Below, piece by piece: positions 42,801 through 52,185 of a DNA stretch of 64,000 nucleotides. The translations under genes and the position numbers were made by a program. The DNA is taken from contig CAJZBQ010000026.1 of NCBI GenBank assembly GCA_914767885.1, forward strand, positions 99,871-163,870. The letters are read 5' to 3'. The notes beneath the pieces were generated by a model, which was not told where the DNA came from, ran no database searches, and saw nothing but the letters and a program-made list of their open reading frames with translations. The number at the start of each line of letters is the position of its first letter. Within the stretch, counting starts at the first letter, position 1. The DNA comes from Blepharisma stoltei (lineage: Eukaryota > Ciliophora > Heterotrichea > Heterotrichida > Blepharismidae).

Positions 42801-43806
42801 TTATTTTGATTAATCTAATTCTATTAAATAATCAATAAATTATATCGAAACCAATCTAAATACTGCAAAGAGCAAGGCTATACATAGCCTTATACTATTA
42901 TAAATAAATTTATGAAAAATTTAAAACTATCTGGAACACCTTGCAGCAGCTCATCAGCTATAATCTTTTCTATTAAATAAATAATAAAAGGAAATAATTT
43001 CATTTATACACAATAGTTAGTTAAAGAGAATACCTATTTTAATAATAACGTGTACTGCTTTGGAGGAAAAAATGGCAATGATTTGCTAACTTTATCTCAC
43101 TCCTCCAATCTGAGAGAACAAAAAAATTTTATTCGTTAAGGAGGGTAATTTTTTTTTTTAAGTTTTAGCAAATTTTATATTTTAAAATACAAGCTGCTTA
43201 AAATTAAACAGAATTAGCTAGAGATTTCATTAATGTATCAAATATTTTTTTCATAAGAAAATTTTTTTGTTCACAAACGGAGGGAAGGCTTTTTAGCAAA
43301 ATATAGGGATTTTTTCAAATGTTTTGGTTCGCTCATGGAGGGAGAGTCAGAGATTTGACTTGAAAAGTAAAAAATGGCGCAAATTAAGACCGTTGCCTAA
43401 AGCTGATTATGAATGCCACTGTTTGGAGTTTAATGATAATATTTTGATTGCTGGTCGTGAAAATCAAAATATTTTGAGATATTCAATAAAAGATAACAGC
43501 TTCGAGACAATAAATAGCTATTATTTTGAGGGAGGGGTGAGAAAAATCCTGTTTAATGTAAGTAGTTTATGGTTGATTGAGTGCAGAAATAGAGGGAAGA
43601 TATGTGAAAGCAGGGGAGATGAGAACTCTTGGGTAAACATAGCTAATCTTGATGAATATTTTGGTGATCCTTCACAAGTTTATTGCTCTTATAATAAGGA
43701 AGCAATATATATTGGTTGTGGAGCATACGTTGACGGGTATTACAAGTTTAACTTACGCGAAAAAAATATGGAAAAGTTGCAAAAATTAGTTAATACTAAG
43801 TCTTAA
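39802..43806 (+). CDS. Pepsin-like pseudoprotease-TM-Kelch receptor (AP2)
   Basis: After removing a 15-nt intron (39955-39969) and five insertions, the length is exactly 862 codons. Order: signal peptide (MLFLFLLISYSTALI); pepsin-fold ectodomain with E-I-G-T-P-P-Q-K-F, then V-S-L-R-T-S-W-I-L-V where pepsins have F-D-T-G-S-S-N-L-W-V, and A-R-I-S-P-G-T-S-Y-V-L-G-P where A-I-V-D-T-G-T-S is expected, so both catalytic Asp are missing; C-terminal pepsin motif W-I-L-G-D-T-F-L-R-R-F-Y; a Ser/Asn/Cys/Thr-rich linker with two similar NPVPNPNPGTxNCTSS units; a membrane helix near 41960-42040; a cytosolic helical domain (AAILNRVNNPETEDDFRRTF); then Kelch repeats (GGKIFCFGNYPASG, NVYCFGGKNG). The helical domain is also found before the Kelch repeats of the gene at 60475-63078, supporting one continuous protein. 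Likely a surface or endosomal receptor. Confidence 0.72.
40859..41603. mobile_element. Family B inverted-repeat element (745 bp)
   Basis: Left end CTCCCCCCCCCCTTTAAATT, right end CCAGTTTAAAGGGGGGGGAG(AG); TCA at 40856-40858 and 41604-41606. Removal joins D-T-F-L to R-R-F-Y in AP2, matching AP3-AP5. Near each end there is a second inverted copy of the terminus. Confidence 0.85.
40980..41500. repeat. Three degenerate tandem repeats of about 175 bp
   Basis: Inside the family B element. The phrase ACTCTTTATCCTTTAAAA, followed by AGCAAGATATAACTAAA and a T-rich stretch ending in ATCAAAACTATTTACA, occurs three times (from about 41018, 41195 and 41365) with many changes. A/T content is extreme. Confidence 0.6.
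42395..42578. mobile_element. TA-bounded insertion (IES-like), 184 bp, in AP2
   Basis: TA at 42395-42396 and 42579-42580. Joins L-I-E-W-L-H to Y-G-R-T-S-L-V-I-Y-D, linking the cytosolic helical domain to the Kelch repeats. Sequence-similar to the 175-bp piece at the same site in AP1. Confidence 0.72.
42786..42935. mobile_element. 150-bp insertion with 7-bp direct repeat
   Basis: Bounded by ATCTGGA at 42779-42785 and 42929-42935. AP1 reads straight through at this place (R-S-G-T-P-C). Removal restores K-S-G-T-P-C-S-S-S-S in AP2. Not TA-bounded in the right phase; origin unknown. Confidence 0.6.
42959..43030. mobile_element. TA-bounded insertion (IES-like), 72 bp, absent from AP1
   Basis: TA at 42959-42960 and 43031-43032. 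AP1 has the uninterrupted sequence TCAGCTACCTATTTTAATAA at 37663-37682, identical to AP2 after removal. The best-controlled case in the window. Confidence 0.85.
43100..43346. mobile_element. Family A inverted-repeat element (247 bp), absent from AP1
   Basis: Ends CTCCTCCAATCTGAGAGAAC and GGTTCGCTCATGGAGGGAGA(G); TCA at 43097-43099 and 43347-43349. AP1 reads TTTATCTGAGAGATTTGACT across the site, so the insertion followed the duplication. Confidence 0.88.
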
Positions 43807-45113
43807 ATTTAACCAAATATTTATTTTACTATGCCACATATTTTAATTATTTTTAGGCAATTTTTTATTAGATTTTAATTTCTCATTTTAAGAATTTAAA
43901 TAATAGCAAATTTTCTGATTCTCATGATTTATTTAATATAATAATTATTAAGATTTAAAGATTATTCAATGAAAATTAATATAATTTATCTTTAGCCAGG
44001 AAGAATCAAAAGCAATTAATGATCATATCATATAATTATATTATGATTCTTGCCATAATCTATTACCGATTGAAAAAAGTTTCTCACTAGGTGATTTAAA
44101 AATTTTATTGAAAAATATGCATTTCCCAGTAATTCTGCTCACTCTTAAAGGATAGCAAATTGTTTTATATTATCAATAGAATTATGTCAACTGTGCAGCA
44201 CTATATCTTTATTAATAAAAAATAACTGCTTTTGATTAAAGAGCTTTTGTCTACTTCCTGTCAAGCATCCGAAGATTTAATAATGAAACTATTAAATTTT
44301 TATAAAGAAGTCATCGGCTTTCAAAATCTCATAAAGCTCAATCCCAAATTAATAATTACCTAAAATAGAAGTAATAACAATTGAATTTAATTAAGCTGTT
44401 TATTCCAAACAAAGTATATAAACATTTTAAAGTTATTAATCAGATAAACTTTGACTCTTAAGGTGGTGAAAAAAGTAATATTTATTTAGGCAATTAAAAG
44501 CATTATGTAATGAAGGTTTGAAATAAGCTATATGAAAACTCTAAAGGCTTTAGGGATATTGAAACGAAGATAAAGTTGCACAAAAGGCGATCTCCTTAAA
44601 GCAATAGCTGAAAAGTCAGGAAATGGGTATTTTGAAGAAGATGAATCTGAAAATATTTTATTCAAGTAGGTTTTGGGTTAGAATACCTCAATTCTAATGA
44701 ATTATTCGCCTAGATCTCAGGATGCAAACATTCTTTTGGGTGATAATAACGATGTAAGCATATGGGATTTCTGAATTTCTTGCAGTTAAAATATCTCGTC
44801 TATTCTGGATCGATTCTTTGTGGTGAGTTTTTTCTCTCTGCACTTTTTCTTAAAATATTAGACCAAATAAATAGGATTATTAAATTGATGTGCTTGCTAA
44901 GATATTAAGACTGGAAAATATTAGACATATTATCTCTTTGTTTCGAATGATATAATTTTAATTTTTTCTTGCAATAAAGCATTTTAATAGGATTTCCCTT
45001 AAGAAAGCATACAAAAAATTGTAGAAAGAATTGTTATTAGTAGCTAAACTTACTAGATCAATTTTTCATTGCATCATAATTTTATGAAGAGCTTCAAATA
45101 TTATAATTAATCA
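43807..45113. other. Intergenic, no intact gene
   Basis: About 1.3 kb, AT-rich. I see no convincing frame. The last 100 bp before 45114 resemble the upstream region of the other pepsin-like genes and should carry the AP3 promoter. Confidence 0.4.
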
Positions 45114-46813
45114 ATGATTTTTTTACTTATCTTCGTTATTTTTGCAGAAGCTGCTATTCAAATCCCTTTGCATGAAAATTATGAGTCCTTAAGCGATTCA
45201 TCTATCCCATTTACCTCATTTCAATTTAGAGGGCTTTCATCTTCAACTGCTGTGACCAATTTGCAAAATGTGAGCTTTATTTAGAGTCAATATTATATGA
45301 CAGTAGGCATTGGAACGCCTCCCAAAATTTTTTCTGTGGGATTATCTCTAGAAACCTCTTGAATTCTCGTAGATCAAAAAGAATGTCTGCAGTGCCGCAG
45401 ATGGACTTATAAGTTTTATTCATTGCAATCTGCAACTTTCAAAAAGACCAATAAGAAATGAAACACAGACAGTGCTTACCAAATGCGGGGAAATGCTGGA
45501 AAAGACACAGTCATAATAGGGAGCTTCAACTCTACATCTCAAGCAGTATTTTTAATAGACAGCGAGCATGGGATGGACAATCTTAAGGCAGATGGAATAT
45601 TCGGGCTGGGCTTTTCTAAAGGCCAAGCTGTCTCAATTTTAAAAAGATGATATGACGAAAATTATATTGAAAATATGATTTTTTCTCTTTATTTAAATGA
45701 CATAAGTGGCATTTCTGGCTTGCAAGATAAAGGTCAATCAATGCTTATTATAGATGGCCATGATATTTATAAATATGCAGCAGAAGAAGAATTCACTTAC
45801 TCCCGCCCCCTGCTTAAGCGAACAAAACCATTGGAAAAATCCCTTTAACACAAATTTTTTATAGAAAAAAATATTGATATAAGTGATAATTAGTATAATG
45901 AAATCTCTTGCTAATTCCATTTAATTTTAAACAAATTGCATTTTAAAATATAAATTTTACAAATTAAATAAATATTTGCTTTCCAATTGGGAATTTTTTA
46001 CATTTTGAAAAAAAAAATTATTAAAATAATTTTTTTAAAAACAAAAATTATTAACCCCTTTCCATAGACAAGCAAAATTTTTTTGTTTGCTCACTGAGTG
46101 GAGAGTTATATAAGCGTGTTAAACTCCGATGAGTATTGAGAATTGAGCCTCGATAAAGTCAGTCTAGGTGATTTGACCTTTAATAGTGGCAATAAAGCAA
46201 GGATCAGCTCAGGTGAAAAAGGAATCCTTGGGCCAAAAGAAGCTATTGATGGAATTTTACAACTGCTGCAGAGCAGCGCTAACTGCAATACTGATAGTAA
46301 TAATCAGCTGACTTGTAATTGCAATGCAAATTATCCTGATTTATTAATTCAATTAAGTGGAAATGCATTTAGAATCAAGCAAGCTGGGTATCTGCATAAA
46401 TTAAATAAAGATTGCTCCCTAGTATTTGGCTACTCAGAAATTGATGATATATGAATTCTAGTGATGCTTTTCTGAGAAGGTTTTATACCCTTTATGATAT
46501 GAAAAACGCGAAAATCGGCTTTGCTACTGTAGGAAATCAGCCACAAATTGAAGTGGGCTCAGTATCTCAAATTGAGGATTCTGATAATAGTAATAGCTCA
46601 ATGGAAACCTAAAAGTTTGCTATGATTATTGCAATACCCACATTCTTTACTATTGTTATCATTATTGCAGCTGTGATTATCTTTATATGCATAAGGAGAA
46701 AAAGACATAATCATTCAGATAGTGAAGCCGAAGAAAAAGCCGAAGAAAAAGCCGAAGAAAAAGATCATAAACATCGCAAGGGACGTCGGAAACAAGAAAA
46801 AAATTATGAATAG
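45114..46813 (+). pseudogene. Pepsin-like pseudoprotease-TM gene (AP3), frameshifted
   Basis: Signal peptide (MIFLLIFVIFAEAAIQIPLH), 15-nt intron GTGAGCTTTATTTAG at the same position as in its paralogs, ectodomain with V-G-I-G-T-P-P-K-I-F, S-L-E-T-S-W instead of D-T-G-S-S, and I-S-S-G-E-K in place of the second active site. A family A element (45800-46105) removes cleanly (E-E-F-T to Y-I-S-V-L-N). A single-base loss near 46458 (C-T-A-G-T-G-A-T where paralogs have G-G-T-G-A-T) then breaks the frame before the G-D-x-F-L-R-R-F-Y motif, and TAA at about 46611 precedes the membrane helix (FFTIVIIIAAVIIFICI). The tail is short and has A-E-E-K repeats; no Kelch or RING domain. The ectodomain is the most divergent of the five. 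Confidence 0.72.
45800..46105. mobile_element. Family A inverted-repeat element (306 bp)
   Basis: Ends CTCCCGCCCCCTGCTTAAGC and TTTGCTCACTGAGTGGAGAG; TTA at 45797-45799 and 46106-46108. Removal with one TTA restores the AP3 frame. Confidence 0.83.
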
Positions 46814-46899
46814 CAATAATTAAAACCATTTTATGATAATTATAAGTAATCAAGACTATTTTTATATTATTTTCTATAAATTAAATTTTGGGCGATAAT

Positions 46900-47300
46900 C
46901 AAATTCAAATTTTTTTCCTTTTTGCCTTCCTAGGTTGCATAATTTGAAGCATTTTCGATTATCTCTGGCTCTCAACCCTCAAAAGCAGCCTTTACCCATT
47001 CAATAGCACAAAATCTGTCTGGAGTTTTATATTCCAGCAGCTTCACTTCTTCTATCAATGCTTTCTTCAATGTATTTGCTTTTAATTGTACAAGTCATTT
47101 TAAATCCTCTAAAAATGCTTACATCTAATTCTTTAGCATATTTAGTGTATTGGCAGGAATAAAATTATCTAGAGCAAGAAGAAGCAATTAAAGCTGTCTT
47201 TTCGAGCTCCTTTTCTGCACTGTTCATGTGTTGTTCTTGCTTATTTTTCCTTATCCATTTTCTAAAATTATCAAGAGATAATGGCTTATCTTTGCAAAAT
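46900..47300 (-). pseudogene. Transposase remnant, possibly Pogo/Tigger (DDE) type
   Basis: In pieces on the minus strand: near 47250 a stretch K-D-K-P-L-S-L-D-N-F-R-K-W-I-R-K; near 47160 L-L-A-L-D-N-F-I-P-A-N-T; near 46920-47110 an uninterrupted piece with TGA=Trp (ALIEEVKLLEYKTPDRFCAI then E-W-V-K-A-A-F-E-G-W). Spacing and the L-x-L-D-N and W-V-x-x-A-F-x-x-W patterns recall the C-terminal half of Pogo/Tigger transposases, but this rests on pattern only. Several frames and stops separate the pieces, so it is not functional. Confidence 0.35.
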
Positions 47301-47984
47301 TCAGCAGCTGTTATTAATATACAAGTAAATTTTTATCGTTTTTTAAGTTATCCAAAGTGCTTGAGAGCTAATAAACTGAATTTTTAGATGGCAATTATGT
47401 AAATAGAATTAAGTCTAGCCATCTTTATAGTTCAGCACACAGTTTGATCTTTTAAAGAAACTTTAGTTAAGCAAGCTTCCAAATCATAAAAATAGTTTTA
47501 CTGAGAGAAAATGAAACTCATTGGCCCAAGGATTTCAGATAATTTGTTTTCGTCTCACAGTCATAATAATACTAATTCAAGAATCTTTAGGCTAAATTGA
47601 TTTAAATTAAAGTTTTTGTATTAAGTCATTTCTTCATTGAGTTAATTCAATCTTGATTGGTGTTTTTTAGTTATTCCTTGGATTTAGCATATCTATGGTG
47701 CTATAGCTCACCATAAGCAGTGGATAACTTTTAATTCAAAGAGGGAAATAAGCATCTTAATTGATCAATTTTTATATTTTTAAAGGCAGTCTCGCAGTTG
47801 ACTATAATGTCCTTTGCCAATTTTTATTTCTCAATCTTACCTTATAAAAAAAGATAATCAGACCTTTTCTAGCATTTTCTAAAGTACCTTAAGCCTCATA
47901 GAAAATGTAGAAACAATAGGTATTAGCTAATAAATTTCCTTTACTTAGAAAGAAATTTTATAGAATAATCATTATAATAATTAA
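47301..47984. other. Intergenic, nothing further recognised
   Basis: AT-rich with no usable frame; the end contains the AP4 promoter region, similar to those of its paralogs (AGAAATTT...AATAATTAAATGATC just before the start). Confidence 0.4.
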
Positions 47985-50501
47985 ATGATCATTTTATTCA
48001 CTCTTGCTTCTTTAGCAGAAGCCTTAATATTACTCCCTTTATTTGAAAAAGCAGACTTTCCAAATTTGCATCCTCCCTCTTCATTCAGGCAACTTTCAGC
48101 ATCAACAGGTCTGACAAACTATAAAAATGTAACCTTTATTTAGAAACAATATTTCGTCCAGATAGGAATTGGAACCCCTCAACAGTATTTTTCAATGCTA
48201 TTATCCTTAAAATCTTCCTGAATTTTTATAGGTGGGAAAGGGTGTTTAAGTTGTCGAAGCTGGACAAATAAATTTGATATCACCAGATCATCGACCTATA
48301 AAAATGATTTTAAATATTTGATTATAGATTCTATGGGCCTAGAAGGAGATGCTGGAAGAGACAAGGTCAATATTGGAGGAATTGATGCTAAATCTCAAGG
48401 AATTATTGTAGAGCGCAAGGAGTATAATATGGATAACATAAAAAGTGATGGAATACTTGGGCTAGGCTTTAGTTCTTCTAATAATGGGACTACTCCTATT
48501 ATTAACACTTTATATGAGCAATATAATATTACCCACAAGATTTTTTCAATCTACTTAAATGATTTAAGCAATCCATATGACTTGCCTAACTTTGGCCAGT
48601 CAATGCTTATTATTGATGGCTATGATTTAAATAAATACTCAGCAGAAAAATCATTTAAATATATAAGCTGCAGAGCAAGCCAGGAAGGATATTGGCAAAT
48701 GGACTTCGATCATGCCATTTTTAATGGAATAACATTTACAAGCGGCTATAAAGCAATAATTAGTGTAGGAACCAGCTTAATCTTAGGGCCAAAAGAAGCC
48801 ATTAATGGCATTTTAAAGCAATTGCATAACAATTATAGCTGTGACGATAATAATTTAGGGGAGCTCTTTTGTGATTGCGGTTCGAATTATCCTGATCTTA
48901 TAATCCAAATAAGCGGAGTAAAATTTACAATTAAACCAGCAGCATATTTTTATAAATGAAATGATTATTGCTGGCCATCATTTAATTATACGAATGTGCC
49001 AAATACATGAGTGTTAGGTGATACTTTTCTCAGAAGGTTTTATACAGTTTATGATATGGAAAACATGAAAATTGGTTTTGCTACTGTTGGGAATGTATCT
49101 CAAATCTATTCAAATGCAACTAATACAGGCGGCTCTTCTGGAAATAATTCTACATCAGGTACTAATAGCACAAACCCAGGCTCACATGGAGGTGGGAACA
49201 ATTCTACAACGAGCGGAGGTTCATCTGGAAGCGGCTCTGGCACTAATAATTCTACAACAGGTGGAGGTTCATCTGGAAGCGGCTCTGGCACTAATAATTC
49301 TACAACAGGTGGAGGTTCATCTGGAAGCGGCTCTGGCGCTAATAATTCTACAACAGGTGGAGGTTCATCTGGAAATGGCTCAGGTTCTACAGGTGGAGGG
49401 TCATCTGGAAATGGCTCAGGTTCCACAGGTGGAGGGTCATCTGGAAATGGCTCAGGCTCCAGCGGTGGAGGATCAGGGTCTTCTGGAGGTAAAAACCCAG
49501 ACAATAGTTCTTCTCATAAAAGCAGTAGCTCAAATGATGATTGAAAGCTTTATTTATCTATAGCTATTCCTACATCTGTTCTCTTTTCTATATTGGTTTT
49601 TGTCATAATTTTTCTTTACATCAAGTACAGAAAAAGAATGAAAAATCAATCAGATGATAACTTAGAAGAGTGCAGAATTTGTATGGGGCGTTTACCTTTA
49701 CGTCTTTTGAAAAAGCTAACATGCAACCATTATTTTTGTAGTAAAGATTTACGTCAAATGTTAGAGTTTTACATTGCAGAAAATGCTATTGCAAAAGCTA
49801 TGAAGTGTCCTAACGAAAATTGCAATGGTGAAATTAGCTCGCTGATTATGCAAGATATATTATCCAAAGAGGCAATGGAGAAGCTGAATTATTTCATGAT
49901 AAATAGAAACTTCAGAATTATCAAGTGTCCCAAGTGCAATCAAAAATTTGAATCGTCACAGGAAAGGAGAGCAACGTGCATAAATTGCTATATGGATTTT
50001 TGCAGTTACTGCCAAGAGATTTGGCATGAAATAGATAATTGTCGAGAAATGTTTATACAGAGGAGATTAAAAGAATTAGAAGCTTATATTAGATTATTCT
50101 ATATAAATATAGGCCGTATCTGCTATTACTTATTTTTTACGGTATGGTGGCCAAGAAATTTGCAAAAGTAAATAGAATTTGAAGCAAGTGGAGAAATGGT
50201 GGCGCAGTGTCCTGGATGTAAAGCCCCATATTTAAAGGATCACCGTTGCGACCATGTGCAATGCGTAGACCCAAAATGTAATGTACTTTTCTGCTTCGGA
50301 TGCTCTGCGAACAGATCGCCTATAATTGCTCATTGAGAACATTATCATAGGCCAGATTGTGCACATTTTCAAGAAAACAATAGGCAAGTCCGGGATCGAT
50401 ATTCGCCAGAAAAATGTAGTGAATGCAAAATATTGGGCAGACTTTGCCTTCCGCCTCAAAAATTGCGCGTTCCAAGAAGATTTGGACCTGGAGAGTCATA
50501 A
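47985..50501 (+). CDS. Pepsin-like pseudoprotease-TM-RBR ubiquitin ligase (AP4)
   Basis: Start ATG 47985; 15-nt intron GTAACCTTTATTTAG at 48129-48143. Signal peptide (MIILFTLASLAEALILLPLF), pepsin-fold ectodomain with I-G-I-G-T-P-Q-Q-Y-F, S-L-K-S-S-W instead of D-T-G-S-S and I-S-V-G-T-S instead of D-T-G-T-S. A Gly/Ser/Asn/Thr linker with exact 48-bp repeats, one membrane helix (LFSILVFVIIFLYIKY), then a RING1 (C-R-I-C ... C-N-H-Y-F-C ... C-P-N-E-N-C), an IBR (IIKCPKCNQKFESS, CINCYMDFCSYCQEIWHE) and RING2 (CPGCKAPYLKDHRCDHVQC, then C-N-V-L-F-C-F-G-C) with the likely catalytic Cys in R-C-D-H. In-frame TAA at 50169 lies between IBR and RING2; a 78-bp TA-bounded removal (50095-50172) would bypass it, giving 807 aa, but this is unproven. 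TGA=Trp several times. Confidence 0.75.
49215..49480 (+). repeat. 48-bp coding tandem repeats in the AP4 linker
   Basis: Unit encodes G-G-G-S-S-G-S-G-S-G-T-N-N-S-T-T; three near-identical copies at about 49215-49358, followed by a shorter 33-bp unit encoding G-G-G-S-S-G-N-G-S-G-S-(T) three times. Almost no substitutions, so the repeats expanded recently. A flexible, probably glycosylated (N-N-S/T) stalk outside the membrane. Confidence 0.85.
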
Positions 50502-52185
50502 AATAAGATATGAAAATTAATATACTTCATTCGCCATAATAGGCCGCTATTATAAAACGATATATCAAAAAAGAAATTGTTCAGAACACTTACCTTGTGC
50601 AGCCTAAGTCATGTTAGGCATCTCAAAACCATAAACAAAGAATGATATTTTCGTTATACTTTTCAAGAAATTGATGAGTGAAACTTTATGTTGATGATAA
50701 AATGTGTCAATAGCGGTATATTACAATGCAGAAGCTATAATAAATCTGAATTTTAATAAATTCTACTTAAAAATGATCGTTTTATAATGTAGCTATTTTT
50801 AATTTATTTGCTTGCTGCAAAAATTGATGACTTGCTTATGGAAAAAGCGGGTGGTGCGCAATCCTCAAATATCTAGTTATTGGTTTCTTGGATACAAGTT
50901 GTCTAGTGATCTAAAAAAATGATAATATCTATAATCAGTTTCAAGCTAATTAACCGATCAAGGCTAGCTGAGTTTTCACAATCCTTCTATTTTCTGATTT
51001 CTTACACTTTATATATGCAATGCCTTATTTTCTACTCAAATGACTTTTTCAAACATAAACTCTCAAAATTCTAAAATTACCTTAAAATAAAAACACTCAA
51101 ATTTATCTTATTTTGATTTTCAGCTAATTCATTTAATAACTTATCATTTGTATTATTAAAACCAATTTAAATCTCATCTATGGATTTTATCAAAATCTAA
51201 AATGAGTAATTATGAGATATATTATAAGCCAGAGCCTTCTTAATTAATTTAATTATATAATGCATTTAGATAATAGTATTTCTACCAATATCGATGGAAA
51301 TACGCGCTACCAATTAAAATTAGTTGGCAGAATACAAAAGTTTTATGCTTGTTGTGTTTCTCTATTGCTTACTTGTTTCAGAGTGAATAAAAAAATTGAT
51401 TAATGATTTCATGCTTTATTTAGATATATAGATCCTTAGAGATTCTAAATTGTATGATTATCAGAATTTATTTTTATTTCTTATTTTTGTGTCTTTCCTT
51501 GCTCTCCTGATGCATAATCAAGTCAACTCATGAAGGGCAAATAACTGATTTTTGTATAGCCTATAAAAATAGTGTAATAACCATTATTAAAATTGAAATG
51601 CTTCATATAAATATTTTTATTTTGATCACGATAACTTCTGCACATGTGTGCTCTAGCAAGAGAGAAAGACAAAATGCACTCTACATGTGCACCCAATAGC
51701 TTTATATGCATCTGAGGTTCAGGTATATGTCTAAATAAATCTGAAGCCTTGTCAACGACCTTTTAGAAATTCTAGAAAATCATTTTTCCTGTCTCAACCT
51801 TTTCAGATATGAATAGTAGGCCAATATATAATTTAGTATTAGATCAATCAGCTTGACGAGCTGACTATAGTGGATCCCACTAAATACCCAAGCAGTGCTT
51901 AAGCCTATTTCTAGTGGTAAGTGAAAAACTTAAGATTAAGATCGATGCAGAGGTATCGCATGGTTCTATCAATAATCATATAAAACAAAAGGATAATTCC
52001 AAAAATTAGTTTCTCTAATAATTTTGCATCACTTATATGGGAGAATGGAGTTAGGAAATCTGGTTTAGTGCATCTATACTTCTTTGAGAAGTGTAGAAGC
52101 AGTTGTCATTAGCGGCTAAATTGACTATTTCTCATAATTTACTTAAGCGAATAAACTCATGGCACCATCCCATAATAAATAATCA
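50502..52185. other. Intergenic, nothing recognised
   Basis: About 1.7 kb of AT-rich DNA without a convincing frame on either strand. The last 200 bp (from about 52000) resemble the 5' flanks of the other pepsin-like genes. Confidence 0.4.

Noticed and set aside
49106-49504. Proline-rich open frame on the minus strand
   Set aside because: It is the antisense of the Gly/Ser repeat linker of AP4; the composition follows from the repeats.
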